Source: Haloarcula sebkhae (GTDB lineage Archaea; Halobacteriota; Halobacteria; Halobacteriales; Haloarculaceae). Taken from it: a stretch of DNA of 64,000 bases. Numbering within the stretch: position 1 is the first letter of the stretch; each line of letters starts with the position of its first letter. Shown in pieces: positions 44,220 to 53,428 of this stretch. The stretch spans positions 992,001-1,056,000 of the forward strand of contig NZ_BMPD01000001.1 in assembly GCF_014647415.1 (NCBI RefSeq). Direction: 5' to 3'. The position numbers were made by a program, and so were the translations under genes. A model generated the notes under the pieces. That model did no database searches and was not told the DNA's origin. It saw only the letters and a program-made list of their open reading frames with translations.

Positions 44220-45005
44220 TTACTCCATCTTCTCGAACGTCGTCTCGGCCCACTGGACGGCGTAGTCAGCGCCGTATTCCAGATAGGCGTCCGTGTCGAG
44301 CGCGGCAAACGGTGCGGGCAGGTCGAGTCCGTGCTTGATGCCGCTACAGGCGAGTTCGGCGGCCGCGGCGAACTCCGTCTGGCCCTGTGCAATCTCGCTG
44401 GGGAGGTCGTCGAGGCGGGGTTGCAGGCGTTCGCCGGCGTCGTCCCACGCCGCGTACAGATCCGGATAGTCGTCGGCCCAGTCGGTGAACTCCGCGCGGG
44501 TCTGCAGGCCCAGATACGCCGTGTACACCGCCGCTGCGAGTTGGTACCGGGCGTTCGAATCGAGGTGGTCCTCGGTGGCGGCCACGAAATCCGGATAGCG
44601 CTCGCCGAAGAAACCCAGAAAATGCTCGGGTTCGTCGAGGCTGACCTCGACGAGCGCCTCGGCGACGAGAAACGAGACGAAGTCGTCTGGCGACGTTTCC
44701 AGTCGCGGCTTGACGAACACGCAGGGTGGGACCGTCTGTCGTGTCCAGGCGACGCCGCCGTCGCCGGGCATCCCGATGGTGAGGCTGTTCCCGATGTACT
44801 CCTGTAGCACTTCTGGCGCTGTGGTCGGGAGCCACGCACCGTCGTAAGAAATCTGATCGAGGCTGTCGGTCACCAGCAGGAGTTCCTCGGCGACTGCGGG
44901 GTCCAGCGTCTCGAAGTCACGGTCGCAGTTCAATACGAGCGCCTTTGGGGCGTAGGCGTCACGTACGGCCGGCAGCTCGCCGGCCAGTGAGCGCTCGGTG
45001 AACAT
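44220..45005 (-). CDS. haloarchaeal hypothetical protein, 261 aa
   Basis: A soluble, acidic, mostly helical protein beginning MFTERSLAGELPAVRDAYAP. Apart from an N-terminal half with strands (KALVLNCDRDF, TIGMPGDGGVAWTRQ) no motif stands out. Codon use and coherence support a real gene. Its ATG directly follows the stop of the 31-residue membrane peptide gene (TAG then ATG), so they share a transcript. Function unknown. Confidence 0.72.
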   Translation of the reverse strand: MFTERSLAGELPAVRDAYAPKALVLNCDRDFETLDPAVAEELLLVTDSLDQISYDGAWLPTTAPEVLQEYIGNSLTIGMPGDGGVAWTRQTVPPCVFVKPRLETSPDDFVSFLVAEALVEVSLDEPEHFLGFFGERYPDFVAATEDHLDSNARYQLAAAVYTAYLGLQTRAEFTDWADDYPDLYAAWDDAGERLQPRLDDLPSEIAQGQTEFAAAAELACSGIKHGLDLPAPFAALDTDAYLEYGADYAVQWAETTFEKME

Positions 45006-45101
45006 CTACGCCGAGAACAGGACGAGGTTGATGATGATGCCGACCGACAGTAGTGCCGACACGCCGATTGTTCCGAGGACAATTTTTGTGGCCTTGCTCA
45101 T
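45006..45101 (-). CDS. single-pass membrane micro-protein, 31 aa
   Basis: MSKATKIVLGTIGVSALLSV followed by GIIINLVLFSA: a short basic start and one transmembrane helix to the end. GTTTTAATG lies about 28 bases before the ATG, giving it a leaderless promoter of its own, and the next gene begins immediately after its stop. Small size makes the call tentative, but the promoter spacing and tight coupling support it. Confidence 0.58.
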   Translation of the reverse strand: MSKATKIVLGTIGVSALLSVGIIINLVLFSA

Positions 45102-45172
45102 GCCAATGAGTATCTCGGGCCGGACATTAAAACTTGAGAAACGATTTTCGGGGTCCGAAGCGAGTATCGAGT

Positions 45173-45559
45173 ATGCGTCGCGAACGCACTTCGACGGGGA
45201 CTGCCTGGGAACAGCAGGTTGGCTACTCGCGAGCGATACGCACTGGCGATACCGTCCGTGTCGCCGGCACCATCGCCACGGACGACGATGGCGAAGTTGT
45301 CGCGCCGGGCGACCCCTACGAACAGACGAAACACGCCTTCGGTATCGTCTCGGACGCACTGACAGCCCTCGACGCCGCCATTGAGGACGTCGTACAGACC
45401 AGGATGTACGTCACCGACATCGACGATCAGGAACAGGTCGGCGAGGCCCACAGCGAGTTCTTCGACGACGTTCGCCCCGTTGCGACGATGGTCGAAGTGA
45501 ATGGGCTGGCAACACCCGAGGCCGTCGTTGAGGTCGAAGCCGTCGCGCAGGTCGAGTGA
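45173..45559 (+). CDS. RidA-family enamine/imine deaminase
   Basis: A 128-residue trimeric protein that hydrolyses reactive enamines and imines such as 2-aminoacrylate. Conserved elements are VGYSRAIRTGDTVRVAGTIA, the Arg in VVQTRMYVTDI (binds the carboxylate), and the C-terminal VEVEAVAQVE. The ATG at 45173 is used, since upstream codons of the open frame do not fit the family. It diverges from the 31-residue gene. Confidence 0.87.
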   Translation: MRRERTSTGTAWEQQVGYSRAIRTGDTVRVAGTIATDDDGEVVAPGDPYEQTKHAFGIVSDALTALDAAIEDVVQTRMYVTDIDDQEQVGEAHSEFFDDVRPVATMVEVNGLATPEAVVEVEAVAQVE

Positions 45560-45600
45560 AGCGGTCGACAGCGGGCCGGTGTGGCTGATAGCCTCCGACG

Positions 45601-47070
45601 TCAGTCGTCGGTCGCACCGACGCCCGACCGCTTGGCCACGGCGCGCCACCTGCCGGACCAGAACCGGCCCGCGTTGACCGCGGCCTTCAGGTAAAAATCG
45701 CCGACGAGTGCAGCGAATATCGCCGGCAGCCCGAGCCCAAGGCCCGGCGAGACAGCGATGCCGAGGACCGGAACGGTTACGACGAACGACGGCGGCAGGG
45801 CGAGGGCAGCTACCGGGAGCCGGTAGCAATAGCCGCCCAGAACCGTCCCGTACAGCGGCCAGCGGGTGTCGCCAGCGCCCCGCAGGCTCCCCCGCATCGT
45901 TCGGGAGACGGAGAAGCCGGCGACGAGCAGGCCGAACACCCGGACGAACGCCGCCGCCAGGTCGGGGTAGGCGGTCCCGAACAGGGCGACGATGGGGCGG
46001 GCAAACACCACGAGCAGGACCGCCGCGACGAGCTGGACGGCGAGCGCTACGCGAAGCGTCTGCCAGCCGTAGGCGGTCGCCTCCCCTTCGTCACCGGCCC
46101 CCAGTGACTGCCCGACCAGGGTTGACGCGGCGGTGGCGTACCCCCACGCCGGCATCAGCGCGAGTAGCATGACTCGGCGGCCGATTGCGTAGGCCGCGAG
46201 CGTTGGCGTCCCCAGCACGCCTAGGATGAACAGGAACGGGAAGCGGGCGAACGTCTGCAGTAGCCGCATTCCGGACAATGGTAGGGCAACGCGGACGATT
46301 TCGCGCATCAGGCCGACGCTGAACTGCGTCCCGCCGGGTCGGAGCGTGACGACGTAGCGCCCGGACAGCAACAGTCCGAGGAAAATCACTGCCGCGAGCG
46401 TGTTCGCGATGACTGTCCCCCACGCCGCACCGGCGATGCCGAGTTCGGGGAACGGGCCGACGCCGAAGATGAGGACGGCGTTGAGTGCGACGTTCGTCGG
46501 CAGCGTAAGCAGGCGGACGTACATCGGCGTTCGGGTATCGGCGCTGCCCGCCAGCGCCCGGGCGGCGACCATGCTCCAGAACCGCGGGGCCAGCGACAGC
46601 ATCACGATGGCGAGATACGTCGCGCCGAACCGGATCGTCGCCGCGTCGTCGGTGAGAATCCCTACCAGTAGCTCCGGATAGCGCCAACACAGCGCCGACA
46701 GCGGCAGGGAGACGAGCAACGCGAGCCATAGCGACTGCTTGACTGCGAGGTTCGCCCGTTCAGGCTGATCGGCCCCCTGCAACCGCGAGACGACGCTGAT
46801 CGTCCCGGAGGAGACCGCGAGCGAGAGCCCGAACCCGACGAAGTAGTACTGGAAGCCGAGTTCGAGGCCGGCGATGGCCGCGTCACCGAGCGCCAGACCG
46901 ACCATCAGAAAATCGGCGAGGCGCAGGAGGATACGGAGGCCGCCCGTCACCATCACCGGCGCGGCGAGGTCGGTCGCGGCCGTCGCCTTCTCGCGGTCGA
47001 CGAGGCCTGCACTGGCCAGCAATGCGGGGAACGCAGTCAGCAAGCGGCGGAGGGGACCACCATTCGACAT
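45601..47070 (-). CDS. MATE-family efflux transporter
   Basis: A 489-residue exporter with twelve helices in two bundles, driven by Na+ or H+. The first bundle begins ATDLAAPVMVTGGLRILLRL, and the second around RVALPLSGMRLLQTFARF. The ATG at 47070 is chosen because the longer frame is antisense to the hotdog gene. Drug or metabolite substrates cannot be inferred. It diverges from the hotdog-fold gene. Confidence 0.87.
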   Translation of the reverse strand: MSNGGPLRRLLTAFPALLASAGLVDREKATAATDLAAPVMVTGGLRILLRLADFLMVGLALGDAAIAGLELGFQYYFVGFGLSLAVSSGTISVVSRLQGADQPERANLAVKQSLWLALLVSLPLSALCWRYPELLVGILTDDAATIRFGATYLAIVMLSLAPRFWSMVAARALAGSADTRTPMYVRLLTLPTNVALNAVLIFGVGPFPELGIAGAAWGTVIANTLAAVIFLGLLLSGRYVVTLRPGGTQFSVGLMREIVRVALPLSGMRLLQTFARFPFLFILGVLGTPTLAAYAIGRRVMLLALMPAWGYATAASTLVGQSLGAGDEGEATAYGWQTLRVALAVQLVAAVLLVVFARPIVALFGTAYPDLAAAFVRVFGLLVAGFSVSRTMRGSLRGAGDTRWPLYGTVLGGYCYRLPVAALALPPSFVVTVPVLGIAVSPGLGLGLPAIFAALVGDFYLKAAVNAGRFWSGRWRAVAKRSGVGATDD

Positions 47071-47118
47071 CGCCCTTATTTGAGGAGCCCAGCCCCCTGT
47101 GGGTTTCGGGACGAGGCC

Positions 47119-47133
47119 GGGGCTTTTTGCCCC
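47119..47133. repeat. GGGGC-TTTTT-GCCCC dyad in the hotdog gene promoter
   Basis: Perfect 5-base arms around five T residues, about 22-36 bases before the ATG at 47155, where the TATA box would be. The T-run may itself serve as the TATA element. Confidence 0.35.
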
Positions 47134-47154
47134 AAAGTGCCGACAACCCAGCAT

Positions 47155-47601
47155 ATGCCTCCCGTCGAAGTCGGTGAGACATTCACCGAAACCCGGACGT
47201 TTCAGCCCGAAGACGTCGACCAGTTCGCCGCCCTTTCCGGAGACGACCAGCCCCGCCACACGGTGCCTGATGGAGACGGCCGGCGGATGGTCCAGGGGTT
47301 GCTCACCGCGTCACTGCTGACCAGCATCGGCGGTGATCTGGAAGTGCTTGCCTCGCGGATGGACCTGCAGTTCCAGCGCCCGGTGTACACCGGCGAGACG
47401 CTAGTCTGTGAACTGACAATCGTGGACGCTGACTCGGATGCCGACGATGGCGTCGCTCTTATCGGCGATGTGGCTGTCCGGCGCGTCAATTGCGGCGATG
47501 ACCCCGGTCAGGCCGACACAGCCGCGGCGAAGCAGGCTGACGGCCACACCGCCGGAACCGTCGTGCTTGAAGCGACCGTCGAGGGACTAATCAGGGAATG
47601 A
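47155..47601 (+). CDS. MaoC-like hotdog protein
   Basis: A 148-residue single hotdog domain. FQPEDVDQFAALSGDDQPRH resembles the MaoC hydratase motif with Asp and His at the catalytic spacing, and GLLTASLLTSIGG is the central helix. It may hydrate enoyl-CoA or hydrolyse a thioester. Its end overlaps the convergent ferredoxin gene by 11 bases. A link to the phaJ gene at 53 kb is possible only by fold. Confidence 0.75.
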   Translation: MPPVEVGETFTETRTFQPEDVDQFAALSGDDQPRHTVPDGDGRRMVQGLLTASLLTSIGGDLEVLASRMDLQFQRPVYTGETLVCELTIVDADSDADDGVALIGDVAVRRVNCGDDPGQADTAAAKQADGHTAGTVVLEATVEGLIRE

Positions 47602-47836
47602 GCTGTTCGCCGTCGTCGTCGTAAAGTGTGATAGCGTCAACCGGACAGGACCGGGCAGCGAACTTCGCGTCCAGTTCGGCGTCGTCGGGAACCTCCCGGA
47701 CAAACACGTCTTCTTCTTGTTCCTCGCTGTCCGCCAGCACTGCTTTGCCGGCGTCCTCGTCGCGCTCGAAGGCGTCCCACTCCGCGACACACTGGAACAT
47801 CCCGATACAGGTGTCGTAGTCGTACTCGACTCGCAT
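47591..47836 (-). CDS. ferredoxin, three-cysteine type
   Basis: An 81-residue electron carrier. Only three cluster cysteines are present: Cys10 and Cys16 (C-x5-C in DTCIGMFQC) and Cys64 (SCPVDAI). This is the pattern of 3Fe-4S ferredoxins that serve cytochromes P450, although a 4Fe-4S form with a non-Cys ligand is possible. An acidic insert separates the two motifs. No P450 is in the window, so the partner is unknown. Confidence 0.83.
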   Translation of the reverse strand: MRVEYDYDTCIGMFQCVAEWDAFERDEDAGKAVLADSEEQEEDVFVREVPDDAELDAKFAARSCPVDAITLYDDDGEQLIP

Positions 47837-47951
47837 ACCTCGTGTTGGCTACTCGTGTCCAAAGGCGTTCCCCTCGGTGCTCGATGCGTCAGCGGGTCAA
47901 CGCGGTTGCAGTGCGACAGTTTAAATCGGGGCAGGACCCAAGCGGGGTGTA

Positions 47952-50354
47952 ATGGACGTTGCGGACCTGCCGGGCGTGCCCGAGTGGCTCCCGGACCACC
48001 TGCGCGATGACGGCATCGAAGAGCTGTACCCGCCACAGGCCGAAGCCGTTGAGGCCGGCGTCACCGAGGGGGAGAATCTGGTCGCATCGATTCCGACAGC
48101 AAGCGGAAAGACCCTCATCGCCGAGCTAGCGATGCTCTCCTCGGTCGCCCGCGGCGGCAAAGCGCTGTACATCGTTCCACTGCGAGCGCTGGCCAGCGAG
48201 AAGCAGGCCGACTTCGAGGAATTCGAGCAGTACGGCCTCGATATCGGCGTCTCGACGGGGAACTACGAGTCTGAGGGCGGGTGGCTCGCGGACAAGGACA
48301 TCGTCGTCGCGACCAGCGAGAAAGTGGACTCGCTGGTCCGGAACGACGCGCCCTGGATCGAGGACCTCACCTGTGTCGTCACCGACGAGGTCCACCTCGT
48401 CGACGACGGCGAGCGGGGGCCGACACTGGAAGTGACGCTGGCGAAACTCCGCCGGCTCAATCCCGATTTGCAGACCGTCGCACTGTCGGCGACCATCGGC
48501 AACGCGGAGGCGCTGGCGACGTGGCTCGATGCGGGGCTCGTCGACTCTGATTGGCGACCCATCGACCTCCAGAAGGGGGTCCACTACGGGCAGGCGCTGC
48601 ATCTTGAAGACGGGAGCCAGCAACGCCTCTCGGTACAGAACAACGAGAAGCAGACGGCGGCTATCGTCCGCGACACGCTGGAGGACGACGGCTCGACGCT
48701 GGTGTTCGTCAACTCCCGGCGCAACGCCGAGGCGGCGGCAGGCCGGCTGGCCAACACCGTCCGGCCTCACCTCACAGCTGAGGAGCAAGAGCAGCTGGCC
48801 GACATCGCCGAGGAGATCCGCGACGTGAGCGACACGGAGACGAGCGACGACCTCGCGGACGCCGTCGCGGATGGGGCGGCGTTCCACCACGCCGGTCTCT
48901 CCCGGGGCCACCGCGAACTCGTCGAGGACGCCTTCCGGGACCGGCTGGTGAAGGTCGTCTGTGCGACGCCGACGCTCGCCGCCGGCGTCAACACGCCCTC
49001 GCGACGCGTCGTCGTCCGCGACTGGCGGCGCTACGACGGCTCGGCCGGCGGGATGGCCCCGCTCTCGGTGCTCGAAGTCCACCAGATGATGGGGCGGGCC
49101 GGCCGCCCGGGACTCGACCCCTACGGCGAGGCGGTTCTCATCGCCTCCAGCCACGATGAAGTGGACGAACTGTTCGAGCGCTACGTCTGGGCCGACCCGG
49201 AACCGGTCAGGTCGAAACTCGCGGCCGAACCGGCCCTGCGGACCCATATCCTCGCGACCGTCGCCTCTGGCTTCGCCCGCTCGCGAGAGGGACTGCTTGA
49301 GTTCCTCGAACAGACGCTGTACGCCAGCCAGACCGACGAGGGCGGGCAGCTCGAACGCGTCGTCGACGACGTGCTCACGTACCTCCAGCGCAACGACTTC
49401 CTTGAAATAGAGGACGGCGAGCTGGATGCCACATCGCTGGGCCACACCGTCTCGCGGCTCTATCTGGACCCGATGAGCGCCGCGGAAATCGTCGACGGCT
49501 TGCGCGACTGGGAGCGAGGAGCCAGCGACAGCACATCGGCAAGCGGGTCGCCGGCTGAGACGCCCGCGGAACCGCCGGCTGACAGCGGCTTTACGACCGC
49601 TAACGAACTGGCTGAGGATGTTGACGAGACCGACGACGCCGACGCGGACCCGGACGACATCTCCGCGCTGGGCCTGTACCACCTCGTCTCGCGGACGCCG
49701 GATATGTACCAGCTGTATCTCCGCTCGGGCGACCGCGAGGAGTACGAGATGGAATTGTTCGAGCGCGAAGACGAACTGCTTGGCCCCACGCCCTCGGAGT
49801 TCGAGGAGGGCCGCTTCGAGGACTGGCTCTCGGCGCTGAAGACTGCCCGTCTGCTCGAAGACTGGGCCACGGAGGTCGACGAGGCGACCATCACGGAGCG
49901 GTACGGCGTCGGCCCGGGCGACATCCGCGGGAAGGTCGAGACGGCCCAGTGGCTGCTTGGGGCCGCCGAATCGCTGGCCAGCGAGGTCGATCTGGATGCC
50001 GCCCGGGCCATCAGCGAGGCCCGCATCCGCGTCGAACATGGCGTCCGCGAGGAGCTAGTCGATCTGGCCGGCGTCCGCGGCGTCGGTCGCAAGCGCGCTC
50101 GGCGGCTGTTTCAGGCCGGCATTACCGACCGTGCACAGCTCCGGGACGCGGACAAAGCCGTCGTGCTGGCAGCGTTGCGGGGCCGCCGGAAGACGGCCGA
50201 GAACGTGCTGGAGAACGCCGGGCACCGGGACCCGTCGATGGAGGGCGTCGAGCCCGCACCAGACGTATCCGTCGACCTCGACGACGGTACAGACGGGGAC
50301 ACAAACGCTGGATCGACCGCTAACGACGACCAGTCAAGTCTGGGTGATTTCTAA
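47952..50354 (+). CDS. hel308: ATP-dependent DNA helicase Hel308
   Basis: An 800-residue superfamily-2 3'-5' helicase that processes stalled forks. Walker A is [16 protein letters not shown] near residue 46, the DEVH box is in VTDEVHLVD near 145, and motif VI is [15 protein letters not shown]. The C-terminus has the ratchet domain and a helix-hairpin-helix ([17 protein letters not shown]), followed by an acidic tail ending SSLGDF, which resembles a clamp-binding tail (tentative). A haloarchaeal insert rich in Ser/Pro/Asp lies near 515-575. GTTTAAATC precedes the ATG by about 33 bases. It overlaps cgi121 by one base. Confidence 0.95.
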   Translation: MDVADLPGVPEWLPDHLRDDGIEELYPPQAEAVEAGVTEGENLVASIPTASGKTLIAELAMLSSVARGGKALYIVPLRALASEKQADFEEFEQYGLDIGVSTGNYESEGGWLADKDIVVATSEKVDSLVRNDAPWIEDLTCVVTDEVHLVDDGERGPTLEVTLAKLRRLNPDLQTVALSATIGNAEALATWLDAGLVDSDWRPIDLQKGVHYGQALHLEDGSQQRLSVQNNEKQTAAIVRDTLEDDGSTLVFVNSRRNAEAAAGRLANTVRPHLTAEEQEQLADIAEEIRDVSDTETSDDLADAVADGAAFHHAGLSRGHRELVEDAFRDRLVKVVCATPTLAAGVNTPSRRVVVRDWRRYDGSAGGMAPLSVLEVHQMMGRAGRPGLDPYGEAVLIASSHDEVDELFERYVWADPEPVRSKLAAEPALRTHILATVASGFARSREGLLEFLEQTLYASQTDEGGQLERVVDDVLTYLQRNDFLEIEDGELDATSLGHTVSRLYLDPMSAAEIVDGLRDWERGASDSTSASGSPAETPAEPPADSGFTTANELAEDVDETDDADADPDDISALGLYHLVSRTPDMYQLYLRSGDREEYEMELFEREDELLGPTPSEFEEGRFEDWLSALKTARLLEDWATEVDEATITERYGVGPGDIRGKVETAQWLLGAAESLASEVDLDAARAISEARIRVEHGVREELVDLAGVRGVGRKRARRLFQAGITDRAQLRDADKAVVLAALRGRRKTAENVLENAGHRDPSMEGVEPAPDVSVDLDDGTDGDTNAGSTANDDQSSLGDF

Positions 50355-50881
50355 TGGAGGTCGTCGAAGGCACCGCCGAAATCGACGACGTGAGGACGTT
50401 CGTGGAAACGCTCAGTGCAATCGGTGACCGCCACGGCGTCACGGTGCAGGCGTTCGACGCCCGCTACGTCGTGGACCGCGCCCATCTCGCATTGGCCGTC
50501 GACCTCGCAACACGGGCTCACGACCGGGGCGACGCCATCGCCGAGGACTTCGGCGTCGAAATCCTGCTGTACGCGGCCGGCCGCCGGCAGATCAACCGCG
50601 CGCTGACGATGGGTGTCAGCGAGGGGTTCTGTCCCGTCGTCGCGGTCATCGTCGACCACGACCGGACGGATGCTCACGTAGGAAAAAGCGAACAGAACGG
50701 TATTGAGGCAGCTAAAGACGACGTTCGCGAGCAGCTTACGGCTGCACCCACCCTGGGCGAGTACGACGCCGACCGAGTCCGGTCGTTTTTCGACGTGACG
50801 GACACCGAACTCGCTGCGACAGCCGGCAACCTTCCCGACGCCGTTCGGGAGCGTGTCGCGTTGCTCCCGGTTGAGAAGTAG
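50354..50881 (+). CDS. cgi121: KEOPS complex subunit Cgi121
   Basis: A 175-residue subunit of the KEOPS complex that makes t6A in tRNA; Cgi121 binds the CCA end of the tRNA and the Bud32 kinase. Family features are VQAFDARYVVDRAHLALAVD, LYAAGRRQINRALTMGV and a conserved helical end. The ATG overlaps the stop of hel308 (TAATG), a coupling seen across haloarchaea. Confidence 0.9.
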   Translation: MEVVEGTAEIDDVRTFVETLSAIGDRHGVTVQAFDARYVVDRAHLALAVDLATRAHDRGDAIAEDFGVEILLYAAGRRQINRALTMGVSEGFCPVVAVIVDHDRTDAHVGKSEQNGIEAAKDDVREQLTAAPTLGEYDADRVRSFFDVTDTELAATAGNLPDAVRERVALLPVEK

Positions 50882-50919
50882 CGATAGAATTTTTGACGAC
50901 GAGTATGTTATCTTCACAC

Positions 50920-51207
50920 ATGGATCCACAGCGGACGGCACGGCAGCGGGCCAGCGAGCGTGCCCGCCGGGTTGAGGCGACGGTCGACCGCACCACCGGT
51001 GGGGCCGCGTACCCGGTCCGCGTGGAGGAACTAGCAGACGAGTACGGCAGCGCCGACCCGCCCGCCGAGGACCTCTCCGCCGCAATCGAGCGCAGCACCG
51101 ACGGGGCGTTCGACTCGCCGACGGAGGTCCGGGCGGCCATCCAGCAGGTGACACCGCAGGACAGCGCCCGTACTGAGGCAATGGTCGACGAGCGCGAGCA
51201 GTCGTGA
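50920..51207 (+). CDS. DUF5789-type small protein
   Basis: A 95-residue acidic and basic helical protein. AAYPVRVEELADEYG and GAFDSPTEVRAAI match the two conserved blocks of a haloarchaeal family I recall as DUF5789, which is of unknown function. ATG codons at 50905 and 50920 are both possible; the latter gives MDPQRTARQRASERAR. The next gene starts at an overlapping GTGA. Confidence 0.72.
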   Translation: MDPQRTARQRASERARRVEATVDRTTGGAAYPVRVEELADEYGSADPPAEDLSAAIERSTDGAFDSPTEVRAAIQQVTPQDSARTEAMVDEREQS

Positions 51208-52508
51208 CCGCGCTGGAGACGCCGCTGCAGATCGGCGGTGTCGAGGTCCCCAACCGGCTGTATCGCGCACCGGTACTGGAGTGTGCGGGCAACGGCGAGG
51301 CCGCTGTCGACACACTCATCGACGAACTTGAACCGACAGCAGCCTCAGGTGTCGGCCTCATGTTTCAGGGCGCGAGCATCGTCACCGACCGTGGCGGCTG
51401 TGCCGCGCCGAACATGACGCGGGTCCACGACCCGGCCTTCGTCGAGCGACTCGAACGGCTCACTGGGGCGATTCACGACCACGGCGGCCGGGTCTTTCTC
51501 CAACTGGCCCACGGCGGCCTCCGGAGCATGGCGACGTGGCACGCCGGATACCGCGAAGCCCACCCGGACCAGCGCCAGCTTGCCGTCAGCCGTCCGCCGT
51601 GGCAGCTCCGGGCGCTGGACCGGGCCGGGCTGATTTCGCTCCAGCCCGACGTGCTCTCGACGAGCGAGGTGTGGGAATTGGCCGAGCAGTTCGGGCGCTG
51701 TGCCGGCTACGCCGTCGACGCGGGCTACGACGGCATCCACCTCTCGGCGGCGAACATGAGCCTGATCCAGCAGTTCCTCTCGCCGTTCTACAACCGTCGG
51801 AACGACGAGTTCGGCGACGGCGTCCGGTTCCTCGAAGCGATCCACGACGCCGTCCGAGCACACGCTGGCAACGTGCCACTAGTCACGAAGGTCCCAGCCG
51901 AGACCGCTGCGCCGAGTTTCGTTCGAAGGTACCTTTCCTGGGCGGACGGTCTGGCCATCGCTGAGCGTGCGGCGGCCATCGGCTACGACGGCCTCGTTCC
52001 GGTCGAGGTGTCCCCGTTCTGGGACATGAGCATCGTCCGCGGCGCGTTCCCGGAACGAGCCTGGGACGCGAGCGACCTGCAGGACGACTACGCGACGGTC
52101 TTCGGTAGCCGACTACGAGCGCGTGCTGTCCGGTTGCTCAATCGACTGCAAGCCCGTCGGTTCAGCCGCGACCCGGGCTGGAACGCTGACTTCTGTCGGG
52201 CAGTCCGCGAGCGCGTGGATGTGCCGGTCCTGCTGGAGGGCGGGCTGCGAACGCGTGCCGATTGCGACCGGTATCTCGGCGCGACCGGGGCCGTGCCCGC
52301 CGCCGATGCGGTCGGGATGGCCCGCCCCTTCTACGCGGAGCCGCGGCTCGGTGCGCGCCTGCTCGATGGTGCGGACGCGCTGTGTGAGAGCTGTAACAAC
52401 TGTACCGTGCCGCAAGTCACCGGCGAACCGGGCCGCTGCCGGACGCCGGCTATTGTCCGCAAGCAGGCCCGGCTCCGGCGGGACGGTGCCTATGAGCGAA
52501 CCGAGTGA
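51204..52508 (+). CDS. NADH:flavin oxidoreductase, Old Yellow Enzyme family, with C-terminal Cys cluster
   Basis: A 434-residue FMN-binding TIM barrel. The N-terminus LQIGGVEVPNRLYRAP is typical, HLSAANMSLIQQFLSPFYNR is the substrate/FMN loop where HxAHGYL-type residues sit, and the barrel closes at VGMARPFYAEP. The C-terminus has CESCNNCTVPQ with a later Cys (C-x2-C-x2-C-x11-C), the 4Fe-4S signature of 2,4-dienoyl-CoA reductases, yet the FAD/NAD domain that follows in those enzymes is missing. Starts with GTG. A partner flavoprotein may supply electrons. Confidence 0.82.
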   Translation: MTALETPLQIGGVEVPNRLYRAPVLECAGNGEAAVDTLIDELEPTAASGVGLMFQGASIVTDRGGCAAPNMTRVHDPAFVERLERLTGAIHDHGGRVFLQLAHGGLRSMATWHAGYREAHPDQRQLAVSRPPWQLRALDRAGLISLQPDVLSTSEVWELAEQFGRCAGYAVDAGYDGIHLSAANMSLIQQFLSPFYNRRNDEFGDGVRFLEAIHDAVRAHAGNVPLVTKVPAETAAPSFVRRYLSWADGLAIAERAAAIGYDGLVPVEVSPFWDMSIVRGAFPERAWDASDLQDDYATVFGSRLRARAVRLLNRLQARRFSRDPGWNADFCRAVRERVDVPVLLEGGLRTRADCDRYLGATGAVPAADAVGMARPFYAEPRLGARLLDGADALCESCNNCTVPQVTGEPGRCRTPAIVRKQARLRRDGAYERTE

Positions 52509-52584
52509 CTGCACTCGGATACTGCCACCGTGGTAATTGGGCAGATACAAAGGCTCATACGCGCTCGGTCCCGAACGAACGCCG

Positions 52585-53427
52585 ATGACTACAGGGATTT
52601 CGTCCGAACGCGTCGAGCTGTCCGTCGACGGCGAGGACATCGATATTCACTACCGGACCGGCGGCGAGGGGCCGCCGATGGTGTTTCTCCACGGTATCGG
52701 GCTTGACGCCGCGACCGTCTCGTGGCGACACGCACTACCCGCACTCGCGCCAGAACGAACGGTGTATGCGCTCGATTTACCGGGCCACGGCGACAGCGAT
52801 AAGCCCGACCGCGCGTACACGACCGACTACTATCTCGAGACGCTGTCCGCGTTCATCGATGCGCTCGGCATCGAGGAGCCCGCGCTGGCCGGCCTCTCGA
52901 TGGGCGGTGCAATCGCACTCGGCCACGCGCTCGATGGTGGCCCCGTCGAGCGGCTGGTATTGGTCGACAGTTACGGCCTGGGAGCCGACGCCTACTGGCG
53001 CACGGCAGCCAGCAGCGTCTTGCAGACGCCGATACTCGGCAATATGCTCTGGCAGGGCGTCGGATCATCCCAGTCGGCGATCAGAAGCAGTCTCCGAAGC
53101 ATGGGTCCCGGAGAGCCGCCCCAGCAACTGGTCGAGGATGTCGACAGCGCCGTCGACCGACAGACCGTCCGGGCGATGCGGCGCTGGCAGCGCAGCGAGT
53201 TCCGGTGGTGTGGCTTCCGAACTGATTACTCCGACCGGTTAGCTGAGATAGACGTGCCGACGATGCTGATTCACGGGGCCGTCGATCCACTGCTCCCCCG
53301 TCGGTGGTCCGAGCAGGCGGCTGGAACGGTTACCGATAGCACGCTGAAAATCTTCGAGAACTGCGGGCACTGTCCGCCGCGGGAACACCCCGACCGTTTC
53401 AACCGAGCGGTGCGAGCGTTCTGCTGA
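52585..53427 (+). CDS. alpha/beta-fold hydrolase
   Basis: A 280-residue hydrolase. HGIGLDAATVSW is the oxyanion loop, LDLPGHGDSDKP the typical second strand, GLSMGGAIALG the nucleophile elbow, GAVDPLLPRR the acid, and NCGHCPPREHP the catalytic His. It lies next to the PHA genes and could act on acyl-CoA products or oligomers, but nothing specific shows this. It converges with phaJ one base away. Confidence 0.85.
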   Translation: MTTGISSERVELSVDGEDIDIHYRTGGEGPPMVFLHGIGLDAATVSWRHALPALAPERTVYALDLPGHGDSDKPDRAYTTDYYLETLSAFIDALGIEEPALAGLSMGGAIALGHALDGGPVERLVLVDSYGLGADAYWRTAASSVLQTPILGNMLWQGVGSSQSAIRSSLRSMGPGEPPQQLVEDVDSAVDRQTVRAMRRWQRSEFRWCGFRTDYSDRLAEIDVPTMLIHGAVDPLLPRRWSEQAAGTVTDSTLKIFENCGHCPPREHPDRFNRAVRAFC

Positions 53428-53428
53428 G

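Noticed and set aside
48126-50039. 637-codon open frame antisense to hel308
   Set aside because: Hel308 on the plus strand has all helicase motifs. The antisense frame is open only because of GC-rich codon bias and shows no coherent domain.
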